From contig DBRF01000020.1 of NCBI GenBank assembly GCA_002305795.1, forward strand, positions 99,304 through 121,727: 22,424 nucleotides of DNA, written 5' to 3'. The position numbers and the translations under genes were made by a program. The notes beneath the pieces are model-generated. The model had not been told where the DNA came from. It searched no databases and saw only the letters and a list, made by a program, of their open reading frames with translations. The DNA is from Ruminococcaceae bacterium UBA1375 (lineage in GTDB: Bacteria; Bacillota; Clostridia; Oscillospirales; Ruminococcaceae). Of the stretch, positions 6,325-13,365 are shown in pieces. Position 1 is the first letter of the stretch; each line of letters opens with the position of its first letter.

Positions 6325-7217
6325 ACCGGATTATTGTAAAAGCCTACGGAAAACTGAATCTTGGCCTGGAAATCCTGGGCCGGGATGAGCGGGGCTACCA
6401 CGACCTGCGGATGGTGATGCAGTCGGTGGGGGTGTTTGACCTTCTCACCATCACCGAAGAGGGGCAGGGGCTGCGGCTGGCCTGTAACGATCCCGGAGTC
6501 CCCGCCGACGAGACCAACCTGGTGCTGAAATGCGCCAGAAAGCTGCTGGAAGAAACCGGCCGTCCCCAAACCGGCTTGACCTTCCATCTGGAAAAGCACC
6601 TGCCTATGGAGGCGGGCATGGCCGGAGGAAGCGCCGACGGCGCCGCCGCCTTGGCAGGGCTGAACGCCCTGCTGAAGTTAAACCTTTCCCAGCAGCAGCT
6701 CTGCGATATCGGGGTGCAGCTGGGGGCGGACATCCCCTTCTGCCTCACCGGAGGAACCCAGCTGGTGGAGGGCATCGGGGAGAAGCTCACCCCCCTGCCG
6801 GAGTACACCGCCGGGGCCTTTTTGATCGGTAAGCCCATTGCCGGGGTGTCCACCAAGGCCGCCTTTGCCGCTTACGACGCTTTGGAAGAAAAGCCGTCCC
6901 TGGGAGAGGAGTTTGAGCGGCTGCTGGAAGGGGTCAAACACAACGACCCGGTGGAGACGGCGGCTCATCTGGTCAACGCCCTGGAGCCGGTGTGCGGGGT
7001 GCCGGAGGTGGAGCTGCTGGGGCAGCGGATGCTCAAAGCCGGGGCCCTGGGGGCACGGATGACCGGCAGCGGTTCGGCGGTGTACGGCATCTTCCCCACC
7101 TTAAAGGAAGCCCAGGAGCAGCTGGACAGCGTCTCCCACCTGCCTTTTTCAGCGGCGGTGCGGCCGGTGAACCGTGGTGTGGAGATTTTGCCCCAAGAAA
7201 ATGATAAAATAGAATAA
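6321..7217 (+). CDS. ispE: 4-diphosphocytidyl-2-C-methyl-D-erythritol kinase
   Basis: IspE is the GHMP-family kinase of the non-mevalonate (MEP) isoprenoid pathway. It uses ATP to phosphorylate CDP-methylerythritol at the 2-hydroxyl. The 298-residue product has the N-terminal AYGKLNLGLEI strand (catalytic Lys11), the GHMP ATP loop PMEAGMAGGSADGAAAL (95-111) and GADIPFCLTGGT (catalytic Asp137). The C-terminal MTGSGSAVYGIF glycine motif is also present. The ATP loop reads AGMAGGSAD where AGLGGGSSD is usual, a conservative variant. The GTG start at 6321 overlaps the aminotransferase stop, and AGGAGG at 6308-6313 supports it. Confidence 0.94.
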   Translation: MNRIIVKAYGKLNLGLEILGRDERGYHDLRMVMQSVGVFDLLTITEEGQGLRLACNDPGVPADETNLVLKCARKLLEETGRPQTGLTFHLEKHLPMEAGMAGGSADGAAALAGLNALLKLNLSQQQLCDIGVQLGADIPFCLTGGTQLVEGIGEKLTPLPEYTAGAFLIGKPIAGVSTKAAFAAYDALEEKPSLGEEFERLLEGVKHNDPVETAAHLVNALEPVCGVPEVELLGQRMLKAGALGARMTGSGSAVYGIFPTLKEAQEQLDSVSHLPFSAAVRPVNRGVEILPQENDKIE

Positions 7218-7273
7218 AAGGCCCAAAGCCGCCTCATACTGTCCTACGAAATCGGGTGGAATGAGGTGGCTTT

Positions 7274-7882
7274 ATGGTAAAACGAATCCTTCTTTCTTTG
7301 GCGACGGGGCTGCTGGCGGCAGGGATTGCCGCCATGGGTTGGAATCTGGCCCAGGTGGGGCAGCAGCGGGAAGGGCTGACCCAAAGCGTGCTGCGGCTGC
7401 ACATTGTGGCGGATTCCGACGACCCTCAAGACCAGGCAGTGAAGCTGGCGGTGCGGGATGCGTTAGTGTCGGAATACGGCCAAACCCTGTCCCAGGCGGA
7501 GAGCCTGGAACAGGCCCAAGAGCTGGCGGGCCGCTTGCTGCCCCAGATGCTGGACACCGCCCGGCAAACCGTCGCCGCACAGGGCTGCACCCTGCCCGTT
7601 ACCGGAGAGGTGGGGGCGCTGTCCTTCCCGGCGGTGAGCTATGAGGGGTACACCCTTCCCGCCGGGGAGTACCAGGCGGTGCGCATCCAGCTGGGGGAGG
7701 GGCAAGGGCACAACTGGTTCTGCGTGCTCTACCCGGCGGTGTGTCTGGACAGCAGCGTGGCGTTGGAGGAGGGGATGAGCAGCCAGCAAAAGGAGATGCT
7801 CACCCACCCGGAGGACTACGAGATCCGCTTCGCCCTGCTGGATGGGCTGATGGCTTTGTGGGACTGGGTGACGGGGCAGTAG
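7274..7882 (+). CDS. spoIIR: Stage II sporulation protein R
   Basis: SpoIIR is secreted from the forespore and triggers SpoIIGA to process pro-sigma-E in the mother cell. The 202-residue protein has one N-terminal hydrophobic segment (about 5-24) acting as signal or anchor. The family motifs follow: LRLHIVADSDDPQDQAVKLA, a central YxLPAGEYQAVRIQLGEG region, and GHNWFCVLYPAVC. Length fits family members of about 200-220. The ATG at 7274 has GAGGTGG at 7263-7269. Only 56 bases separate it from ispE with no terminator, so read-through from the ispE operon is possible. In B. subtilis the gene is sigma-F controlled; I found no convincing sigma-F site here. Confidence 0.92.
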   Translation: MVKRILLSLATGLLAAGIAAMGWNLAQVGQQREGLTQSVLRLHIVADSDDPQDQAVKLAVRDALVSEYGQTLSQAESLEQAQELAGRLLPQMLDTARQTVAAQGCTLPVTGEVGALSFPAVSYEGYTLPAGEYQAVRIQLGEGQGHNWFCVLYPAVCLDSSVALEEGMSSQQKEMLTHPEDYEIRFALLDGLMALWDWVTGQ

Positions 7883-8044
7883 CCTGTTTCGGCCCGGCTG
7901 CCCTGCCGCCGGAGGAAAGGGAAGCAGAGAAATCCCAGCTTTTTTCGGCAGCTGGTCGAAAGGGGTTCCATCTGCCCGGCGGGCCTTGTCCATAAAACAT
8001 TTTGCTTTCATAAAAAACACGTTCCAATTTTCCAGGAGGTCACT
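7883..8044 (+). other. spoIIR-addB spacer, no terminator seen
   Basis: This 162-base spacer contains no hairpin followed by a T-run. The 3' half is A/T-rich and could hold a weak promoter (TTGTCC at 7986 with CATAAA/ATAAAA about 17-18 bases on), but the match is poor. The addB ribosome binding site CAGGAGG ends at about 8039. Confidence 0.35.
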
Positions 8045-11000
8045 ATGCTTACCTTTCTTCTCGGCCGCAGCCACAGCGGCAAGACCCAGCGGGTGCTTTC
8101 CCAGCTGGCCGCCCTGCCGGAGTCCGGCCGCCCGGTTTACCTGCTGCTGCCGGACCAGTCCACCTTCGAGGGGGAGCGGCGCTGTTACCGCACCCTGGGG
8201 GCTAAGGCCTTTTCCAAAATCCAGGTCACCGGCTTTTCCCGGCTGGCCTCCCGGCTGGCGGCCCGCTACTACCCCCAGGGCCGCCCTGCCGCCGACGTCA
8301 GGCAGAAGCTGCTGTTGATGCAGCTGGCCCTGGAACAAGCGGGGCCGCTGCTGAAGGTGTATGCCTCCCCGGCCTCCCGGAGCCGGCTGGCCCCCGCCAT
8401 GCTCCAAACGGTGGAGCAGCTGCAATCCGCCGGGATGGAGGTGTCCGGGTTGGAGGATTTTGCCCGCACCCTGCCTCAAGGCAGCCTGCGCTCCAAGCTG
8501 CTGGACACGGCCGCAGTGTACGCCGAATACCAGGGGCTGCTGGGGCGGCGGTTTTCCGACCCCTTGGAGGATCTGCCCAAAGCCGCCCGGCTGGCGGCGG
8601 AACACCGGCTGTTTGAGGGGGGACGGTTTTACTTAGACGGCTTTGACTTTCTCTCCCAGGACAAGCTGCTGCTGTTGGAGCAGATGCTGCTGCAGGGGGA
8701 ACAGGTCACCGTCACCCTGACGTTAGACCCTGCCGACCCCCGCCGGGAGAGCTTATTTGCCCTGTCCGACGCCCTGTATCACCAGCTGCGGGTCCTGGCC
8801 CGGAAACTGGGGGTGCCGGTAGCCACACCGGAAGTGCTGCCCCAGCCGGAAGGGGTGCGCCCCCCGGCACTGGAAGCCCTGGAACGGCGGCTCTACGCCA
8901 TTCCACCGGTCCCCTATGACCAACCGGCTCAGGAGCTGGAACTGATCCGTGCCCCCAACCGCCAGGAGGAGGTGCAGGCCGCCGCCGCCCGGCTGAGGGA
9001 ACTGGCCCGGCAGGGGTACCGCTACCGGGAGATGGCGGTGGTGCTGGGCAGCGAAAGCTACCGCCCCCTGCTGCAATCCGCTTTGGAGCGGTACGAGGTA
9101 CCCTATTATCTGGACGACCCGGTTTCTCCCTTACAGTCTCCCCTGTTCCGGCTGGTGCAGCACTGCTTTGCCTTGGGCTCCGGCAGCTTTTCCCCCTTGC
9201 AGGCTACGGCGCTGTTAAAGTGCGGCCTCACCCCCTTTGACGAAAGCCGGGTGGCGGAGCTGGAAAACTACCTGTACTTATGGGATTTGGGGGAGGAAGG
9301 GTTCTTTTCCCCCTTTACCCTGAGCATCTACGGCCTGGAAGGCCCCCGAAACCCCCAGCAGCGGGAGGAAGAAACCGCCCGTCTGGCCCGGTTGGAGGAG
9401 ATGCGCAAATTTCTGCTGGACCACCTGCTCCCTTTCCGGAAGCTGGGAGAGTGTTCCGCCCGGGAGATGACCCAAGGGCTGTTTGATTTGCTGGAAGGGA
9501 TGCAGGTACGGCAGGTCACCCAGCAGTACATCCAAATGCTGGAGCAGGATACGGTCCAGCCCGCCCAAAGCCTGGCGGCGGCGGCCCAGTACCGCCGGAT
9601 GTGGGAAACCTTAGGACAGCTTTGCACCGCCATTGCGGAGATTTTAGAGGACCGGCCGGTGAGCTTTTCCCGGTACTGGCAGCTGTTGGAGCTGCTGGCG
9701 GAGCAGTCCGGTTTGGAAACGGTACCCCAGGCGCTGGACTGCGTCAACGTGGGGCAGAGCGGCAAGCTCCATCTGGAACAGGTGAAGGTGCTGCTGATTT
9801 TGGGGGCGGAAGAAGGGGTGTTCCCTCAAACCCCTGCCGGATGCCCCTTATTCGGGGAGGAAGAGGAGGAGCTTTTGGCCCGGCGCCAGCTTCCCATTGC
9901 CCGGGACCGGCTGCGCCGCACCCAGGAAGGCCGGTTTTACGCCTACCAGACCCTCACCGGCGGGGAGCAGCGGCTGTGGATTTCGGTTCCGGAAGGGGAT
10001 TTGCAGGGAAGCGCCATTGCCCCCTCCCCCCTGCTGGAAGAGCTGGCCGCTTTGTTCCCCCAATGCCGCCGGGAGGAGCTGGCCCGGCGGGAGCCCGCCC
10101 GGCTCTGCCAGTCCAAGGAAGCGGGGTTCGCCCTGCTGGCGGCGGCCCGGCAGCCGGACGTGTTCACCAAAACCTTGGAGGAGTACTTCTCCCGGTCCGG
10201 GGAGTACGCCGCCATGTTGGAACAGGTCCGGCAGGGGCGAAAAAACGCCGCCCGGAAGCTGGACCGAAAGCTGGTGGAGCAGCTTTACGGGCAGCGTCCC
10301 TTCCTCAGCCCCAGCCGGGTGGAGGACTTTTACCGCTGCCCCTTCCAGTTTTTCTGCAAGCAGGGGCTGAAGCTCTACCCCCGGCGGCAGGTGCGCTACG
10401 ACCCCCTTTCCCGGGGGAATCTGGTCCACGAAATTCTCTGCAAGGTACTGGAACAGCTCCGGGGCCGGGAGGATTTGACCCCGGAAAAGCTGCAATCCCT
10501 GGCGGAAGAGTGCGTCCGGCTGTATTTGGAGCAGCACCTGCCCAAAGGCAGCCTGGACAACGCACGGCTGCGGGTGCAGCTGCGCCGAGCCGGGGAAGGG
10601 GTGACCACCCTGCTGCTGGAACTGGCCAAGCAGATCCAGCACAGCAGATTCTTCCCCGCCGCCTTTGAGTACCGCATCGGGGAAGGGGGCCATTCCCCGG
10701 CTCTGACGGTGTCCACCCAGGCAGGCAACCAGGTCTCCCTTCACGGCACTGTGGACCGGATCGACCTGTATCAGGATTCCGACGGCACCCGATATTTCCG
10801 CATCGTGGACTATAAAACCGGTGCCAAGCAGTTGAAACTCAGCGACGTGCTCCAAGGGCTGAACCTTCAGATGATGATCTATCTCATCTGCCTGGAACAG
10901 GGCCGTGGCGGCCAAGGGGCCGGGGTGCTGTACCAGCCGGCGGGGCAGGTGTCCCCCAAGCTGGGGCGGGAGGCTTCCCAGGCCCAGTGGGAGCGGGAAA

Positions 11001-11458
11001 AAAAGAAGTCCTACCGGATGAACGGGCTGGTGCTCAACCAAAAATCGGTGGTGCTGGCCATGGACGACACCCTCTCCGGGGAGAGCATCCCGGTAAAAGC
11101 TCTGGCCAAGGGGTACCTCAAGGACCAGGGGGCCATGGTGCCCCAGTGGGACCTGCTGTTTGACGATTCCGGCAAGGCGGTGGAAGAGCTGTTTGACAAG
11201 AACAGCCAGGAAAACATCATCGACGCCTACCAGCTCCAGCTGGTGACCGGGAAGGTGCTGGACAAAATCCGGGAGATGGCGGACCGGTTGTTTGCCGGGG
11301 AGATCGCCCCTTCCCCGGTGGAAACCCCAAGCGGGAAAGCCTGCCAATGGTGCGACTACGCCACCCTCTGCCGGGCCAAGGACGGGCCGGTGCGCAGCTA
11401 CGAGAGAAAGAGCAACAAGCAGGTGCTTCAGGAGCTGAAAGGGAAAAAGAAGCCTTAA
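8045..11458 (+). CDS. addB: AddB subunit of the AddAB helicase-nuclease
   Basis: AddB pairs with AddA to resect double-strand breaks and load RecA at Chi-like sites, the Gram-positive counterpart of RecBCD. The 1137-residue protein starts with a UvrD-like nucleotide-binding loop GRSHSGKT (7-14). It has a large helicase-like middle (Chi-scanning in the family) and ends with a RecB-type nuclease domain with DYKTG (Asp922 and Lys924 catalytic). The four cysteines of the AddB iron-sulfur staple are all present: Cys765 (RCPFQFF) and Cys1100, Cys1103 and Cys1109 (CQWCDYATLC). Length matches B. subtilis AddB (about 1166). CAGGAGG stands before ATG 8045. The partner addA lies about 1.9 kb downstream, separated by an opposing gene, and not adjacent as in most relatives. 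Confidence 0.95.
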   Translation: MLTFLLGRSHSGKTQRVLSQLAALPESGRPVYLLLPDQSTFEGERRCYRTLGAKAFSKIQVTGFSRLASRLAARYYPQGRPAADVRQKLLLMQLALEQAGPLLKVYASPASRSRLAPAMLQTVEQLQSAGMEVSGLEDFARTLPQGSLRSKLLDTAAVYAEYQGLLGRRFSDPLEDLPKAARLAAEHRLFEGGRFYLDGFDFLSQDKLLLLEQMLLQGEQVTVTLTLDPADPRRESLFALSDALYHQLRVLARKLGVPVATPEVLPQPEGVRPPALEALERRLYAIPPVPYDQPAQELELIRAPNRQEEVQAAAARLRELARQGYRYREMAVVLGSESYRPLLQSALERYEVPYYLDDPVSPLQSPLFRLVQHCFALGSGSFSPLQATALLKCGLTPFDESRVAELENYLYLWDLGEEGFFSPFTLSIYGLEGPRNPQQREEETARLARLEEMRKFLLDHLLPFRKLGECSAREMTQGLFDLLEGMQVRQVTQQYIQMLEQDTVQPAQSLAAAAQYRRMWETLGQLCTAIAEILEDRPVSFSRYWQLLELLAEQSGLETVPQALDCVNVGQSGKLHLEQVKVLLILGAEEGVFPQTPAGCPLFGEEEEELLARRQLPIARDRLRRTQEGRFYAYQTLTGGEQRLWISVPEGDLQGSAIAPSPLLEELAALFPQCRREELARREPARLCQSKEAGFALLAAARQPDVFTKTLEEYFSRSGEYAAMLEQVRQGRKNAARKLDRKLVEQLYGQRPFLSPSRVEDFYRCPFQFFCKQGLKLYPRRQVRYDPLSRGNLVHEILCKVLEQLRGREDLTPEKLQSLAEECVRLYLEQHLPKGSLDNARLRVQLRRAGEGVTTLLLELAKQIQHSRFFPAAFEYRIGEGGHSPALTVSTQAGNQVSLHGTVDRIDLYQDSDGTRYFRIVDYKTGAKQLKLSDVLQGLNLQMMIYLICLEQGRGGQGAGVLYQPAGQVSPKLGREASQAQWEREKKKSYRMNGLVLNQKSVVLAMDDTLSGESIPVKALAKGYLKDQGAMVPQWDLLFDDSGKAVEELFDKNSQENIIDAYQLQLVTGKVLDKIREMADRLFAGEIAPSPVETPSGKACQWCDYATLCRAKDGPVRSYERKSNKQVLQELKGKKKP

Positions 11459-11500
11459 ACCGCAGCCTGCCCCGCATTTTTCCCCATAGACAAACGAAAA

Positions 11501-11541
11501 CCGCCGCACCCCGGAAAGACGGGAGTGCGGCGGCTGTTTTA
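11501..11541. terminator. Bidirectional terminator between convergent genes
   Basis: A 9-bp stem CCGCCGCAC (11501-11509) / GTGCGGCGG (11525-11533) is followed by CTGTTTT on the plus strand. On the minus strand it is followed by TTTTCGTTT. It can serve addB from the left and the zinc-ribbon gene from the right. Confidence 0.85.
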
Positions 11542-11556
11542 TGTTAGGATGTCAGC

Positions 11557-12978
11557 TTAGTAGGAAATGTACAGGCTGTTGAGGCCGGAGAGCACCCAGC
11601 TGCCGTTCTCGTAGGCGTATTCCACCGAGAGGGTGCTGGAGTGGGTGTAGGTGGAGGCTTCGTCCACCAGCTGGTCGGTGCCGTAGTCCCGGACGGTGGC
11701 CACATAGTCGTAGCGGAACCGGACCCGGCTGCCGTAGGTCAAATCGGAGTCCAGCTCATCGTAGTAGCTGGTGTCTTCAAAGTCGGTGAAGGTGATGCTC
11801 TTCAAACCGGTGCCGTCATCGTCGTGAAGGTCGGCCAGCAAATCGTCGTAGGCTTCCTTGATGTCCGCCAAGGCGCTGGAATCGGAGGTGACGGCAATGC
11901 CCAGATCGTCAAAGGCGGTGTTGGCAATGGCGCCGTTGACCAGGGTGGGGAGCAGTTCCTGGCTGGCTTCAAACCGGCCCTGGATGACTTCTTCCGACAG
12001 GGTCAGGTCGCTGACGGTGCGGGTGTAGCCGGAATAGACGGAAATGTCGCTTTCGTAATCCTCCGCCAGAGGGTTGGTGATGGTCAGGGTGTGGTCCCCG
12101 CCCAGTATAGCGGGCACGGTGTAGGGCACGCAGCCATCCGGGGTGTCCTCATCGGCGGTGCCAGCCGGGACGTTGATGCCGTCGATGGCCACGGTGCTGT
12201 CCGGCAGGGTGTAGATGGTGGCATCGGCCAGCATACCTTCGGTGTCGATCTTATAGGTGGGCCAGAACAGCAGGAAGTTGGAGTCCTGCTTGACCAGGGT
12301 AAACTGGAGCCCATCGGAATCATCGGGAGCCACCGCCACATAGGACAGGGTGGAGCCGTCTCCGGATTCTTCTTCCAGGTAGGCATCCGTCAAGCTGCCT
12401 AAACCGTATTCATCGGCCTGCAGGCGGACGTAGTCGTTGTAGGGCAGCACCCGGTAATTGCGGTATTCGGAGAAGTCGGTTTCCTGTTCGGAGATGTACT
12501 GGGCAAAGGTGTCCCCGTTGACAAACTCGCTTTCTTCTACGTTCAGTTGGTCAAAGGCAGCGGCGTAGTTGTTGTTGGCCAGATTGCTCAAAAAGCTGGT
12601 GACCACGTTGCCGGGATTGCTCATGACGCTGCCGGTGACAAAGAAGGCTACAATAGCCAGAATCACCACAACCCCTACGATAATCCACTTTAGGTACTTT
12701 TTCACCCCGGGCAGGAACTTGCTCTGAAAGAAGTTGCTGGTTTTGGCCACAGCTGCTCCGGCGGCGGCACCGGCTTTTTGGGCGGCTATTTCAGCGGCCG
12801 CTCCCACCTTGTCGGCAGCGATTTCCGCCGCATTGCCTACCTTATCCATAGCAGCTTCCGCTTTGGCGGTTGCGTCAGAAGCCGGTCCAGAAGCAGAAGC
12901 CGGTTCTATTTTTTGACCACAGTTGCTGCAAAACTCGGCGTCGTCGGGCAGCTGAGCGCCGCAATTACTGCAAAACAT
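11557..12978 (-). CDS. Zinc-ribbon membrane protein with 11-residue repeats and large extracellular part
   Basis: A 473-residue protein. The zinc ribbon uses C3, C6, C17 and C20 (MFCSNCG, FCSNCG). Three alanine-rich 11-residue repeats follow (45-77: DKVGNAAEIAA, DKVGAAAEIAA, QKAGAAAGAAV), then one transmembrane helix (about 97-119). An extracytoplasmic region of about 350 residues begins with an NTF2-like-looking segment (VVTSFLSNLANNNYAAAFDQL). The rest resembles TcaA-like zinc-ribbon envelope proteins, with a PEGA-like stretch near residue 250. Function is unknown; an envelope-stress or cell-wall role is only inferred. ATG at 12978 is chosen because AAAGGAGG precedes it; an in-frame GTG at 12999 lies before that site. 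The gene stands between addB and addA on the opposite strand. Confidence 0.8.
   Translation of the reverse strand: MFCSNCGAQLPDDAEFCSNCGQKIEPASASGPASDATAKAEAAMDKVGNAAEIAADKVGAAAEIAAQKAGAAAGAAVAKTSNFFQSKFLPGVKKYLKWIIVGVVVILAIVAFFVTGSVMSNPGNVVTSFLSNLANNNYAAAFDQLNVEESEFVNGDTFAQYISEQETDFSEYRNYRVLPYNDYVRLQADEYGLGSLTDAYLEEESGDGSTLSYVAVAPDDSDGLQFTLVKQDSNFLLFWPTYKIDTEGMLADATIYTLPDSTVAIDGINVPAGTADEDTPDGCVPYTVPAILGGDHTLTITNPLAEDYESDISVYSGYTRTVSDLTLSEEVIQGRFEASQELLPTLVNGAIANTAFDDLGIAVTSDSSALADIKEAYDDLLADLHDDDGTGLKSITFTDFEDTSYYDELDSDLTYGSRVRFRYDYVATVRDYGTDQLVDEASTYTHSSTLSVEYAYENGSWVLSGLNSLYISY
12748..12846 (-). repeat. Three 33-bp coding repeats (11-residue amphipathic repeat)
   Basis: Residues 45-55, 56-66 and 67-77 of the zinc-ribbon protein form three 11-residue repeats with consensus xKxGxAAEIAA. 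Eleven-residue helical repeats are known from LEA proteins and synuclein-type lipid-surface binders. Here they lie between the zinc ribbon and the transmembrane helix. Confidence 0.8.
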
Positions 12979-13137
12979 AAAAAGTCCTCCTTTTTTCACA
13001 GAAAATCTTTGAACATTCTAAAACGCAATCCGGTTTAGATCCTCTGGCTTTTTACCAAGCAAAATGACCGGCCTGGCAGAAAGGCGGAAACCCTTTCAGA
13101 ATCGGGCTGAGGGGGCAAACAGATTGGTTCAGTCATC

Positions 13138-13166
13138 ATTATATCATGTTTTCATATTTATCACAA
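13138..13166 (-). promoter_or_regulatory. Promoter of the zinc-ribbon gene
   Basis: On the minus strand TTGTGA (13166-13161), 17-base spacer and TATAAT (13143-13138). The leader to the start codon is about 150 bases, long for such a gene, and could hold regulation, although no known riboswitch is apparent. The 13000-13365 gap holds this and the divergent addA promoter. Confidence 0.7.
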
Positions 13167-13285
13167 GAGAAAACCCACAGGAAGGTTTTTCTTGGGGCGG
13201 CGGTATAGTGGAAAATAGACAGTATTATTTAATTGAAATATCAATATTATGCTTCTGCCGGTAGATCGAGTCAGGCTCCGTGGGT

Positions 13286-13314
13286 TTGACATGGGACATG
13301 GGGGGTGGTAAGAT
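13286..13314 (+). promoter_or_regulatory. Promoter of addA
   Basis: Perfect -35 TTGACA (13286-13291), 17-base spacer and -10 TAAGAT (13309-13314), 52 bases before the addA start. This gives addA its own promoter, independent of addB. A/T-rich sequence with an imperfect palindrome TTGAAATATCAA lies upstream around 13232-13250. Confidence 0.75.
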
Positions 13315-13365
13315 GAAGAAAACGCCGCCCGGACGGTGAGAAGAATCTGCAAAAGGAGTTTTTTC

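Noticed and set aside
7202..7263. Possible sigma-F promoters before spoIIR (-10-like TGATAAAATA at 7202; TCATA with GGGTGGAATG at 7234-7263)
   Set aside because: The first has no -35 at the right distance; the second would start transcription at the ribosome binding site.
7463..8605. Minus-strand open frame spanning spoIIR and the start of addB
   Set aside because: No recognisable domain, crosses two well-supported genes, His/Gln/Gly-rich composition expected of a shadow frame.
9848..11509. Long open frame of about 550 codons on the minus strand opposite addB
   Set aside because: It lies wholly over addB, whose protein has all family motifs. The antisense product has low-complexity composition typical of the reverse of GC-rich codons.
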